Shown: in pieces, positions 17,045 through 25,642 of the stretch
Numbering within the stretch: position 1 is the stretch's first letter
How the letters are laid out: every line of letters starts with the position of its first letter
NCBI GenBank assembly: GCA_018057925.1
Contig: JAGPCT010000001.1
Coordinates: 159,469 to 223,468 of the forward strand
Length of the DNA: 64,000 nucleotides
Source of the DNA: Saprospiraceae bacterium
GTDB lineage: Bacteria; Bacteroidota; Bacteroidia; Chitinophagales; Saprospiraceae
Reading direction: 5' to 3'
Translations under genes and position numbers: made by a program
Notes under the pieces: generated by a model
What the model was told of the DNA's origin: nothing
What the model saw: the letters and a program-made list of their open reading frames with translations, nothing else
Databases searched by the model: none

Positions 17045-17185
17045 TAGTCTTTTTGAATGATTTGATTCCCTATAAAATGGAATTTCAAACAATTGAATAA
17101 AATTTTATCATATTTCAAGTGACTTCTGAATCATTTCTCGTCTGAATAATACAAAGCGAAGGATTTTGACCTCAATCAAAATCAA

Positions 17186-17193
17186 TAGCTTTG
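17186..17193 (+). promoter_or_regulatory. Orphan -7 box without a downstream gene
   Basis: TAGCTTTG matches TAnnTTTG, with TTTG 17 nt upstream (17165-17168). No coding frame follows on this strand; a strong terminator comes 20 nt later. Confidence 0.4.
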
Positions 17194-17212
17194 GGTAGTA
17201 AAGTGTTAGTTT

Positions 17213-17239
17213 AGCCGGTTCTTTTGAGCCGGCTTTTTT
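17213..17239 (+). terminator. Rho-independent terminator downstream of the desaturase
   Basis: AGCCGGTTC-TTTT-GAGCCGGCT forms a 9-bp stem with one G-U pair and ends in TTTTT. It is 169 bp after the desaturase stop and just before the 3' end of convergent prmA. Confidence 0.85.
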
Positions 17240-17244
17240 AATTC

Positions 17245-18087
17245 TTATACCTTACTAAATCTTGCGATTATCCAATCCCCATTTTGGATATGTTTGTCAT
17301 ATTTTAACAAATGATCTTGTGCTGCCAACCTGATTTCCTTCAAGTTTTTTTCAAAAAACCCTGAAAACAATAAAATTCCATTCGTTTTCAATGCTTTAGA
17401 CAATTTATCAATGTTGTCCAAGATGACATTTGCCGTAATATTCGCTAATACAACATCATAATCAGCTTCCATCTTTATTAATTCACCTCCACCATGATAA
17501 GGAGTTACATTATGTATGTCATTTAGCTCAAAGTTTTCCAACATATTATCGAAAGCCGGCGCTTCAATATCAATTGCATCAATTGTTGCAGCACCTTGAA
17601 TCGAAGCGTATATAGCAAGCAAACCTGTTCCGCTTCCAAAATCCAACACTTTTGACCCCTGCAAATTAATTTGGCTCATCATCGTGATCATACCGCTTGT
17701 CGTATGGTGATGTCCCGTACCAAATGCCATCTTAGGAGCAATATATATAACTTTTCCGGTCACTTCGACATCCTGATGAAAGGGAGCTATTATTGTACAA
17801 ATATCTTGTATAAATACCGGATTGAAATTGGATTCCCACTCTGAATTCCAATCTCTTGATTCCATCTCAACCAGCGAAAAACTTAGACCAAAATCCAAAC
17901 ATATACGTTGAACTTCTCCAACAACTTGCTCCGTCAATTGTGAATTTTCAATGTAGGCAAGAAGTTTTCCTCCATCTTCCATGAAACTGTTAAATGGCAA
18001 ATCTTCCAATAAGGCTATTAATACCTCACCATCAAAATCTTTTAAATCAATGTTACATTCTGTCCAATTTCCATATTTTGATTCCAT
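17245..18087 (-). CDS. prmA: Ribosomal protein L11 methyltransferase
   Basis: PrmA methylates lysines and the N-terminus of ribosomal protein L11 using S-adenosylmethionine. The 280-aa protein has an N-terminal L11-recognition domain (about 1-100, with VEMESRDWNSEWESNF). The catalytic domain follows, with MAFGTGHHHTTSGM and VLDFGSGTGLLAIYA for SAM binding, DIEAPAFDNM, and VVLANITANV as the NPPY-like site. It is a single gene, convergent with the desaturase. Confidence 0.94.
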   Translation of the reverse strand: MESKYGNWTECNIDLKDFDGEVLIALLEDLPFNSFMEDGGKLLAYIENSQLTEQVVGEVQRICLDFGLSFSLVEMESRDWNSEWESNFNPVFIQDICTIIAPFHQDVEVTGKVIYIAPKMAFGTGHHHTTSGMITMMSQINLQGSKVLDFGSGTGLLAIYASIQGAATIDAIDIEAPAFDNMLENFELNDIHNVTPYHGGGELIKMEADYDVVLANITANVILDNIDKLSKALKTNGILLFSGFFEKNLKEIRLAAQDHLLKYDKHIQNGDWIIARFSKV

Positions 18088-18346
18088 TCTATTTTCTTTT
18101 TCTCATTAAAAAATGAATCCACATACATTCAAGATCCTTAACACTTTACTCCGGCTCAATTTATGCCTGATATATTATGTCCGTATTACACCTGGATTTT
18201 ATTTATCGTATCGAAATAGATAATTCTGCCTAATTTACAAATCTAACAGACTATCTATATTTTATTTATACATTAATTAATTTATAATGTAATAAAAGTA
18301 TAATGCTGATTGTCTTGTTTTTAATGTCGATTTACATTGATTCGAC

Positions 18347-19219
18347 CTACCGATTATGGTAAGCCTGAATTGTATTTTTTATCAAGCTTACTATCGTCAT
18401 GAGCCCGATTCCACCCGGCACCGGCGTTATCCACTCGGCTTTATCTTTGATAGCTTCAAAATCTACATCGCCAACCAAACGGCTCCCTGTTCGTGAACTT
18501 TGATCTTCAATACGATTTATCCCCACATCGAAGATAATAACACCGTCTTTAACCATATCTGCCTTTACATAATGAGGTATTCCAATGGCTGCAACGATTA
18601 CATCTGCGCTCTGTAGCTCCTTCTCTATATCTTTACTCCGTGAATGCAACAAAGTCACAGTAGCATTGCCATATTTAGCTTTACGCGACAAGAGAATTGA
18701 TATAGGTGTACCCACAATATCACTTCTTCCTAAGACCGCCACTTTTTTTCCAGAAAGATTTAATTTCAAATATTCAATCAATAAAATTATTCCGTAAGGC
18801 GTGGCGGGTAAAAAGGCTGGCAGTCCCAGTGCCATTTTTCCAAAATTCGTTGGATGAAAACCATCAACATCCTTTGCTGGATCGATTTCCATCAGCAAAG
18901 CTTGTGCATCAAGATGGGCAGGCAAAGGAAGCTGTAAAATAAACCCATCAACGTTATCATCTTCATTCAACCGGTGGATTGTATCTATTAGTTTCGATTG
19001 GGTTATTTCAGCATCAAAATGGAGCAATGTACTGGTTATGCCCAATTCATCACATACCTTAACCTTATTGCCGACATAAGCTTTACTCGCTGGATTGTCT
19101 CCAACCATTATTGCAGCCAGATGAGGCGATCTATTTCCCTTGGATACAATTTGACTAACCTCATCTTTGAGTATTGCCTTCATCTCCTTACTTATTTTGC
19201 GCACATTTAATTCCGCCAT
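18347..19219 (-). CDS. folD: Methylenetetrahydrofolate dehydrogenase/cyclohydrolase
   Basis: FolD interconverts 5,10-methylene- and 10-formyl-tetrahydrofolate through a dehydrogenase and a cyclohydrolase step with NADP. The 290-aa protein keeps the active-site pattern SKAYVGNKVKVC (Tyr and Lys about residues 48-53), LQLPLPAHL, VLGRSDIVGTPISILLSRK of the Rossmann fold, and the C-terminal PVPGGIGLMT. The length is normal. 10-Formyl-THF is the donor for Fmt, encoded 2.5 kb away but not in the same operon. The 259 bp upstream of prmA contain only AT-rich DNA. Confidence 0.97.
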   Translation of the reverse strand: MAELNVRKISKEMKAILKDEVSQIVSKGNRSPHLAAIMVGDNPASKAYVGNKVKVCDELGITSTLLHFDAEITQSKLIDTIHRLNEDDNVDGFILQLPLPAHLDAQALLMEIDPAKDVDGFHPTNFGKMALGLPAFLPATPYGIILLIEYLKLNLSGKKVAVLGRSDIVGTPISILLSRKAKYGNATVTLLHSRSKDIEKELQSADVIVAAIGIPHYVKADMVKDGVIIFDVGINRIEDQSSRTGSRLVGDVDFEAIKDKAEWITPVPGGIGLMTIVSLIKNTIQAYHNR

Positions 19220-19348
19220 AATATTCTGTTATAATGAAACTCTATTTTAACCGGCAAACTACAAATAAATTCGAAAATTTGATAATTTCAATCCCGTTAT
19301 TATGAACTTTGACGTTATATCTCTTGTTTCATTGTCTAAATTTTCAAT

Positions 19349-19819
19349 ATGTCTAAATTATTTTCTTCAGAAGCTTTAATAAGATTCTCTGACTGCGACC
19401 CTATGGGACATCTCAATAACATGAGATATTTAGATTACTTTCTCAATGCCCGAGAAGACCATCTTTTGAAATATGCCGATTTTGATATTTATCAACACGT
19501 CAAGAATACCGGCCACATTTGGGTTATGTTTCAGAATAAAATAACATACCTCAAACCGGTATTTTACAACAACTTTGTCACCATAACCAGTCAGGTAATT
19601 CAAGTTACCCCCAAGTCAATTCAGGTTGAAATGCAGATGAAAGATGCTAAATCCGGAGAATTGCAATGTATCTTATGGATGATAGCCGTTTATTTTGATG
19701 TCAAAAACAATAAAAGTGCCATACATCAACCGGAAATTACGTCCATGTTACACAGCTTTCTTGAACCGGTAGAACAAACAACCTTTGATGAAAGAGTGAA
19801 ATCCTTGCAAAATAGGTAA
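19349..19819 (+). CDS. Acyl-CoA thioesterase (hotdog fold)
   Basis: The 156-aa protein fits the 4-hydroxybenzoyl-CoA thioesterase branch of hotdog enzymes, which hydrolyse acyl-CoA or acyl-carrier thioesters. FSDCDPMGHLNNMRYLDYF (about residues 12-30) contains the D-x-x-GH-x-N active-site signature with Asp, His and Asn. A long helix, YLDYFLNAREDHLLKY, follows. The natural acyl substrate cannot be told. It is 30 bp upstream of the DUF3089 gene, so the two may be cotranscribed. Confidence 0.85.
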   Translation: MSKLFSSEALIRFSDCDPMGHLNNMRYLDYFLNAREDHLLKYADFDIYQHVKNTGHIWVMFQNKITYLKPVFYNNFVTITSQVIQVTPKSIQVEMQMKDAKSGELQCILWMIAVYFDVKNNKSAIHQPEITSMLHSFLEPVEQTTFDERVKSLQNR

Positions 19820-19849
19820 CGTATTGATTTTATCCTAACTTATAATCTT

Positions 19850-20842
19850 ATGTCAAAGAAACTAATTGTTATTACTTTCTTCTTATTGTCATTTTTCCAA
19901 TTCCTTTTTGCTCAGGATGTAAAAAATATAGACTATTCTAACCCCGACAATTGGGCAGCTCTGCCTCAAAAAAGAGATAATGCAGACCTGATACCCGGTA
20001 ATATTGGTACAGACCTTCAAGGAGACAGCAAAGTCGATGTTTTCTTTGTTTATCCCACCTCCTACACCAATGCATTAAAAGATGGTAAATGGAATGCAGA
20101 TATCGACGACATACAAATAAACAACGAAACTGATGAAAATTCCATCAAATATCAAGCAAGCCTTTTCAATCAAGTTGGTAAAATTTATGCTCCTCGGTAT
20201 CGACAAGCACACATTTCAGTATATTTTACCGCAAATAGAGATACTGCATTAAAAGCATTGGATTTCGCCTATCAGGATGTTAAATCAGCTTTTGACTACT
20301 ATATTCACAACTATAATCAAGGCAGACCTTTTATCATTGCATCCCATTCGCAAGGTACAACACATGCTATTCGACTTATTAAAGAATGTATTGAAGGGAA
20401 ATCCATTGAAAAACAAATGGTAGTTGCCTATCTTGCCGGCATGCCTTTGGATTCGGGATATTTGGCAACTCCTGCCTGTGATTTTCCCGATCAATTTCAT
20501 TGCACTTGCAGCTGGCGGACATTTATCCATGACTATACACCGGAATATGTGACCATTGAAAACACAACGATAGTAACAAATCCAATTAGCTGGCTATCCA
20601 ATACTGACTACACTGCTTGGAAAGAACACAAAGGGGCTGTACTAAAGGATTTTAAAAAGGTCAGACCGGGCATTATCTCAGCAAAGAGAGCAGGTAATAT
20701 CCTCTGGATAAAAGAACCTAAAATAAAAGGTTTTCGTCTATTGAAAATTAAAAATTTCCATATCGGAGATTACAACTTGTTTTATAAGGATATTCAAGAA
20801 AATGCAATTCTAAGGAGTAATGCCTTTCTAAAAAGCCTTTAG
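19850..20842 (+). CDS. DUF3089 exported alpha/beta-hydrolase-like protein
   Basis: The 330-aa protein has a signal peptide (MSKKLIVITFFLLSFFQFLFAQ). The DUF3089 layout follows: VDVFFVYPTSYTN (about 63-75), YAPRYRQAHIS, and the nucleophile elbow FIIASHSQGTTHAIRLI with Ser in SHSQG. AGMPLDSG and CSWRTF come later. Families with this fold include lipases and esterases, but no biochemical role of DUF3089 is known to me. It lies 30 bp after a thioesterase gene. Its last 4 bp overlap the end of the convergent PAP2 gene. Confidence 0.85.
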   Translation: MSKKLIVITFFLLSFFQFLFAQDVKNIDYSNPDNWAALPQKRDNADLIPGNIGTDLQGDSKVDVFFVYPTSYTNALKDGKWNADIDDIQINNETDENSIKYQASLFNQVGKIYAPRYRQAHISVYFTANRDTALKALDFAYQDVKSAFDYYIHNYNQGRPFIIASHSQGTTHAIRLIKECIEGKSIEKQMVVAYLAGMPLDSGYLATPACDFPDQFHCTCSWRTFIHDYTPEYVTIENTTIVTNPISWLSNTDYTAWKEHKGAVLKDFKKVRPGIISAKRAGNILWIKEPKIKGFRLLKIKNFHIGDYNLFYKDIQENAILRSNAFLKSL

Positions 20843-21423
20843 ACCCTTGGAACAGAAGTCATGAACTCCGGAAAAAGCCGCTTTGTGCCTAACGCAAAAC
20901 CCCATCCAATTATTCCGCCTACGACAAATCCACATATAACATCCAGTGGATAATGTACGCCAACATATACTTGGGCAAACCCTATTATAACAGCCCACAA
21001 AATCCACCATTGGTGAAACTTACCCATTCTATTCTTAAACAAAAAATATAAAAATACTGCCATAGCCATGTGATTGACAGCATGGCTGGATACAAAGCCG
21101 TATTTTCCGCCGCAATTGACCAATAAATCAAAATCTGGATTATCCATCAAAGTATGACAAGGCCTAAGCCTTTGAAAAATATTCTTGAACAAGTGAACAC
21201 TTATTAAATCAGAAACACCTACACAACTTCCTAAAATGGCAACCAATATCAATCCTCTTGTTTTCCACCATTTTATAAATATGTATATAATTAATATATA
21301 AAGTGGTATCCAAAAAGTCGGTTTACGTAGCCACGGAATTATTGTATCCCCAACAGTGCTATGCATATTGCTATGTATCCATAAAATCACTTCTTTATCC
21401 CAACTCAAAATCTGTTCTATCAT
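20839..21423 (-). CDS. PAP2-family membrane phosphatase
   Basis: The 194-aa integral membrane protein has five to six helices and the PAP2 motif order. Motif 1 is KNIFQRLRP (K-x6-RP), motif 2 is VSSHAVNH, and motif 3 is AQVYVGVHYPLD. The His residues of motifs 2 and 3 and the Asp are present. The usual Ser-Arg at the start of motif 3 is Ala-Gln here, so the phosphate-binding Arg appears missing. Such proteins dephosphorylate lipid phosphates such as undecaprenyl or phosphatidylglycerol phosphates. The substrate is unknown. A perfect -7 box lies 73 bp upstream (21496-21503). Confidence 0.85.
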   Translation of the reverse strand: MIEQILSWDKEVILWIHSNMHSTVGDTIIPWLRKPTFWIPLYILIIYIFIKWWKTRGLILVAILGSCVGVSDLISVHLFKNIFQRLRPCHTLMDNPDFDLLVNCGGKYGFVSSHAVNHMAMAVFLYFLFKNRMGKFHQWWILWAVIIGFAQVYVGVHYPLDVICGFVVGGIIGWGFALGTKRLFPEFMTSVPRV

Positions 21424-21495
21424 TTTTCAGAGCACTATTATTCGAATATTTAATAGTTTAAGCAAGACTATACTTCACGTTTACATGAAATGATT

Positions 21496-21503
21496 CAAAT
21501 ATA
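21496..21503 (-). promoter_or_regulatory. -7 box of the PAP2 gene
   Basis: TATATTTG on the minus strand matches TAnnTTTG, 73 nt before the ATG at 21423. Confidence 0.45.
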
Positions 21504-21628
21504 ATTCAAACTTCAAGAATAAATCATCCTATTTGGAAAAAATAATTGCAAGCAAATATTCAATTAGGCAATTCCGATAAGACACATACTCTTGGGTAAT
21601 TACATTTCTCCGACCCGAATCTTTCTTA

Positions 21629-21682
21629 AACCCGAATTGAATAAGAAGGCAAAGGAATGTACCTTTAATACCAATTCGGGTT
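21629..21682. repeat. Family C short palindromic repeat
   Basis: The ends AACCCGAATTG and CAATTCGGGTT are perfect 11-bp inverted repeats enclosing AAGAAGGCAAAG and ACCTTTAATA. Related units lie at 60158, 27365 and 63491. This unit sits in the 326-base divergent gap between the PAP2 gene and fmt. The rest of the gap is AT-rich DNA. Confidence 0.7.
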
Positions 21683-21723
21683 AATTTTATTAATTGGAAA
21701 CGTATTATAATATTGTTTTAAGT

Positions 21724-21731
21724 TAATTTTG
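21724..21731 (+). promoter_or_regulatory. -7 box of fmt
   Basis: TAATTTTG matches TAnnTTTG and ends 18 nt before the ATG. Confidence 0.6.
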
Positions 21732-21749
21732 CCTGATTAACTTGGATAT

Positions 21750-22691
21750 ATGAAAATCGTTTTTTTTGGGACAACCGACTTTGCAGTGGCATCATTAGAA
21801 GCTTTGTTACATTCTTCACATGATGTAGTTGCTGTCGTAACAAATATTGATACGTACGGAGGACGAGGCAGAAAGGAAATTATCAAATCGGCTGTGAGTC
21901 TGTTTTCAGAAGAGCATCATATTCCAACCTTTAAGCCTAAATCATTGAAAAGCAGCAAATTTATAACGACATTGGCAGAATTAAAAGCGGATATTTTTGT
22001 CGTTGTAGCATTCAGAATGTTGCCTGAAATGGTGTGGTCCTTGCCACCTAAAGGAACTATCAATGTTCATGGTTCTTTACTGCCGGCATATCGTGGTGCG
22101 GCACCAATCAATTGGGCGATTATAAAAGGTGAAGCTGTCACTGGCGTCAGCATATTCCAGTTGGATCATGCCATTGATACCGGCAACATTTTATTACAAA
22201 AAAACATTCCTATTGACGAAAATGATGATTTTGGTAGTCTATATAATAAATTAAAAATACTGGGAAGTGAAACTTTGATTGAAGCGTTATATAAGATAGA
22301 AACCCATCAGGTAAAAAATTCACCACAGGTCGATGCATTGGCAAGTCATGCACCAAAACTAAATCGAGACAATACAAAAATTTCTTTTTCCGATAATGCT
22401 ATAAATATTATGAATCTTTGTCGGGGACTCAACCCTTATCCTGGTGCATGGTTGGAATGGGATGGGAAAATAATTAAAATATGGAAAGCTTTACCTTCAG
22501 AAACTAAGTTACAACCAAATGAATGGCACACCGATTATAAATCTTTTTTAGAAATTGGTTGTATCGATGGATCTGTGGCGATTATAGAATTACAGCCGGA
22601 AGGAAAAAAGAAAATGTCAATAAAAGAATATTTAAATGGTGTGTCTCAAAAATTAAAACAAATTGCCTTCGATAAAAGGTTTATTGAGTAA
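21750..22691 (+). CDS. fmt: Methionyl-tRNA formyltransferase
   Basis: Fmt formylates initiator Met-tRNA using 10-formyl-tetrahydrofolate. The 313-aa protein has the N-terminal Rossmann-like start IVFFGTTDFAVASLEAL. The formyl-transfer signature is HGSLLPAYRGAAPINWAI (about residues 108-125), with the catalytic Asn-His-Asp set including INVHGS, and DTGNILLQ follows. The C-terminal OB-like tRNA-binding domain starts near 205 (RGLNPYPGAW). The length is normal. It is monocistronic, with 2 bp separating its stop from the convergent small membrane gene. Confidence 0.97.
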   Translation: MKIVFFGTTDFAVASLEALLHSSHDVVAVVTNIDTYGGRGRKEIIKSAVSLFSEEHHIPTFKPKSLKSSKFITTLAELKADIFVVVAFRMLPEMVWSLPPKGTINVHGSLLPAYRGAAPINWAIIKGEAVTGVSIFQLDHAIDTGNILLQKNIPIDENDDFGSLYNKLKILGSETLIEALYKIETHQVKNSPQVDALASHAPKLNRDNTKISFSDNAINIMNLCRGLNPYPGAWLEWDGKIIKIWKALPSETKLQPNEWHTDYKSFLEIGCIDGSVAIIELQPEGKKKMSIKEYLNGVSQKLKQIAFDKRFIE

Positions 22692-22693
22692 AA

Positions 22694-22927
22694 TTAATTT
22701 GCAACTTTATTGATCATTGTTACCGCCTGATATACGCGATCAATTATTTGTACGACGATTTCGATAGCATTACTTTCATCTTGATTACTTTCTACTGCCA
22801 CCACATCTTTTTCTTGTCTTTCTGCTATATATGATTGATAATCATGATTATGCAGACCAATATACATGGTATAAGAATACATGGTAACAATTAGAATCAT
22901 GAGAGGAAGTAAATATTTCTTTTTCAT
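22694..22927 (-). CDS. Small single-pass membrane protein, unknown
   Basis: I do not recognise this 77-aa protein. It begins with two or three lysines and one hydrophobic helix (LLPLMILIVTMYSYTMYIG, residues 5-23). A polar, acidic extracytoplasmic part with HNHDYQSYIAERQEKD and a C-terminal helix-like stretch follow. It lies downstream of the kinase-like gene on the same strand with a 136-bp gap and abuts the convergent fmt by 2 bp. The start ATG, the lysine-rich leader and the lack of another gene in the space support it as real. Confidence 0.6.
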   Translation of the reverse strand: MKKKYLLPLMILIVTMYSYTMYIGLHNHDYQSYIAERQEKDVVAVESNQDESNAIEIVVQIIDRVYQAVTMINKVAN

Positions 22928-23063
22928 CTGTACTTCAATTTTTAAATTAAGGACATGTATTCGTATCTAAAATGAGATAATATTATTCAATTACATTCGT
23001 CAAATAAAAATATTCATCTTTCATACAAAAAATCAACTCTTCTATAACGTAAAAATAATATCA

Positions 23064-25625
23064 TTAGTTACAATCACGAACACATTTTCCAGATTTATTT
23101 ATATAAAACCATTTCCCGTCATCAAAAACTCGCGCCGTACCATTCTTAAATGGCTTAGCTGCTTCATATTGACACTTGACCAACTCCTTTCCTTCTTTGT
23201 TGATAAAACCGAATTTCCCATTCTTTTCAACACAAGCCAATCCTTCCGCAAAATTATTCACTTGACCATACTCTAAAGGTATAACGACTTGCCCCTTCGT
23301 ATTAATAAATCCCCATTTATCATTTTTCTCCACGCCCGCCAAACCATTATTGAAAGACCATGCATTATCAAACTGACAAGGGATAACTTCATTGCCGTCT
23401 TTGGTCACAAAGCCCCATTTACTATTTTTTCTCACACCTGAATAACCTTCAGCAAAGTCTGTAACAACATCATATTTAAACGGCACCGCAACCTGTCCGG
23501 TGGCATTGATAAATCCCCATTTATTATCCTTTTTTGCACCAGCCAACCCCTTTGAAAATCCAAATATCTCATTATACTTAGGTTTGATGACTTCCTTTCC
23601 TTCAAAGTTCACAAAGCCCCATTTTCCGTTTAAATTCACCGGCGCCAAACCATTGCTATAGCTCAATATCTCTTCATACAATGGCTTTTTTACTATCTTT
23701 CCATCTTTGGAGACAAATCCAATTTGGTTGTTGAAACGAAATGGTGCAACATTGTTGTTATAACTACCCAAAATCTCAAACTGAGCCATCTGATCCTTCA
23801 ACGCTTTTAACTCATTAGCCTCTTTCTCTTTCTTTGCTTTGATATCCTTTATTTCAGCCAACTTTGCTAACTTCGCCTTCTCCAAATCCAACAAACTAAC
23901 CCCTGAATCAGCCTGTATCAATGAATCTACTTTAGCCTGTTGTTCCTCTGAAATTTCGGTGGTCGCTGCTACTATGCCAGCCTGATTACTCTCAGACGAA
24001 TCAGTTGAAGATTCTTGTGATATAATAGTAGGTGGAACTTGTCGATTGAAAGTATAATATGCATAAATGCTACCAACAATTAAAGTAAAAGTCACTATTA
24101 TACCCAAAAACATGCGAGCACTGAATACTTTTCGCTTCCCTCCACTTTCCTTATCATTTACCTCCTTCTTCTCAAAAGATTTTCTTGTAGTAGTTGGATT
24201 CACTACAGGCGCTTCAACTTTTGCTTCGACCTTCATAGGCTGCGTTTCAGCCTTCGGAGGTTCTGCTTGTTCGACATGTACAACCGGATCTTGCTTTTTA
24301 TTTTCACCAACTGTCGGAGAAGCCGTAAAATCAGGTGAAACGGTCCTGACAGCCAATTTTTTCTTTGGTGGTACAGTCACGGTTTCTTCATCTGTATTGG
24401 ATTTTGCTTTAGATGTAGGCTTCTTTGATTCCGTACTAGTAACAACAGCGACCTTATCTACCTTTGGATCGACACTGGTAGATGTTGCTCCAATTCTATC
24501 CCACACAGCTTTAATACGATCGTCTAACGATTGATTTGTTTCAGTTTCAGCTATTTCATCATTTTCAGCTACCTCATCTTCTTTATCCGGATGAATTGCA
24601 GATGTTTTCGGTAAATCTTGCACACCGGACTGGTTGAAATCCAATTCTTCATCTACCGCATCATCTTTCGAGCTATAAGAGGGCAGCTCCACAGGTAACA
24701 CATCGGATTGATGGATATGATCATCAAGGGATTCACTGAGCTGGTCAAACTGAGGGACAGATAAATTATCCTTTGATAACTCACTTTCAATATTCCTTTT
24801 TGTCGTAGAAAACAAGGTGGATTGTTTTACATTCAGCTCCCCACCTATTTCTAACAACATACTTTCAAAATTAGCAAACCTTTCATTTGAGTTTTTTGCT
24901 GTTGCTGCTTGAATTATCCCATTCATCTTCACTGTGGCAAAATCAACAAAGGGTAAAGGATCATTCAATATACGGAGACGCATCTCATCAATGTCAGGAG
25001 AATCTTCGCTGTACGGCAACTTACCTGTCAGCAACGTATAGAGCGTCACGCCCAATGAATAAATATCGGACGATGCTGATATCGGACCAATGTGTTGAAT
25101 CTGCTCGGGGCTCAAATATAAAACATCTTCCGCTTCTACATTTTCCGGAAACAACTCACTTTCAAAATAAGGTCCTTTTAAGTCGCAAACTTTCAGCTTA
25201 CCCATTGGATTTAGAATGAAATTGCCAGGCTTCAACAATCCGTGTACTAAACCATTCCGATGAATTTCAATCAATCCGGGAAGAAAAAACTTTAACCATT
25301 CAAAAATCTGATTCTCATTAATTGACCCAAAGTTTTGGATATAATCTTTCATGTTATATCCGTCGAGAAACTCCATCATAACCTGATAGGTATTCTCTAT
25401 ATCATCATGGATCAAATCTTTAACACGTCGAATAGAAGGATGGTGCACTTGCATACCCATTTTCGCTTCTCTTATCAGCTGATCCTGAAAATATTTATTT
25501 TTCTCGTAAGCAGGTTTAAGAACCTTTACCGCCACCTGCCGATCATTATCCAACTCCATACAATATACCTGTGTATATTTACCTTGACCAAGTTGAACGA
25601 TGTTGTAGTTTTGATTTTTAATCAC
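23064..25625 (-). CDS. Kinase-like (probable pseudokinase) membrane protein with WG repeats
   Basis: The 853-aa protein starts at a GTG, because a stop lies three codons upstream and no ATG is near. A Ser/Thr kinase-like domain spans about 8-275. The glycine loop LGQGKYTQVY, VAVK with Lys34 and the helix-C Glu53 are kept. The catalytic loop reads HGLLKPGN (128-135) instead of HRDxKPxN, so the catalytic Asp is Leu130; the DFG Asp148 is kept as DLK. A long, acidic, low-complexity linker (about 290-500) precedes one membrane helix (about 502-524), a charged coiled coil (about 560-612) and seven WG repeats of about 34 aa to the end. It is 17 bp downstream of ftsE, and the two share a promoter. 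The repeats should be outside the cytoplasm. Confidence 0.85.
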   Translation of the reverse strand: MIKNQNYNIVQLGQGKYTQVYCMELDNDRQVAVKVLKPAYEKNKYFQDQLIREAKMGMQVHHPSIRRVKDLIHDDIENTYQVMMEFLDGYNMKDYIQNFGSINENQIFEWLKFFLPGLIEIHRNGLVHGLLKPGNFILNPMGKLKVCDLKGPYFESELFPENVEAEDVLYLSPEQIQHIGPISASSDIYSLGVTLYTLLTGKLPYSEDSPDIDEMRLRILNDPLPFVDFATVKMNGIIQAATAKNSNERFANFESMLLEIGGELNVKQSTLFSTTKRNIESELSKDNLSVPQFDQLSESLDDHIHQSDVLPVELPSYSSKDDAVDEELDFNQSGVQDLPKTSAIHPDKEDEVAENDEIAETETNQSLDDRIKAVWDRIGATSTSVDPKVDKVAVVTSTESKKPTSKAKSNTDEETVTVPPKKKLAVRTVSPDFTASPTVGENKKQDPVVHVEQAEPPKAETQPMKVEAKVEAPVVNPTTTRKSFEKKEVNDKESGGKRKVFSARMFLGIIVTFTLIVGSIYAYYTFNRQVPPTIISQESSTDSSESNQAGIVAATTEISEEQQAKVDSLIQADSGVSLLDLEKAKLAKLAEIKDIKAKKEKEANELKALKDQMAQFEILGSYNNNVAPFRFNNQIGFVSKDGKIVKKPLYEEILSYSNGLAPVNLNGKWGFVNFEGKEVIKPKYNEIFGFSKGLAGAKKDNKWGFINATGQVAVPFKYDVVTDFAEGYSGVRKNSKWGFVTKDGNEVIPCQFDNAWSFNNGLAGVEKNDKWGFINTKGQVVIPLEYGQVNNFAEGLACVEKNGKFGFINKEGKELVKCQYEAAKPFKNGTARVFDDGKWFYINKSGKCVRDCN

Positions 25626-25642
25626 TTTAAGTCAATTAAGGG

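Noticed and set aside
24067..24534. 155-codon open frame antisense to the linker of the kinase-like gene
   Set aside because: It arises from the repetitive Ser/Thr/Lys-rich codons of the linker; biased composition and no start signals.
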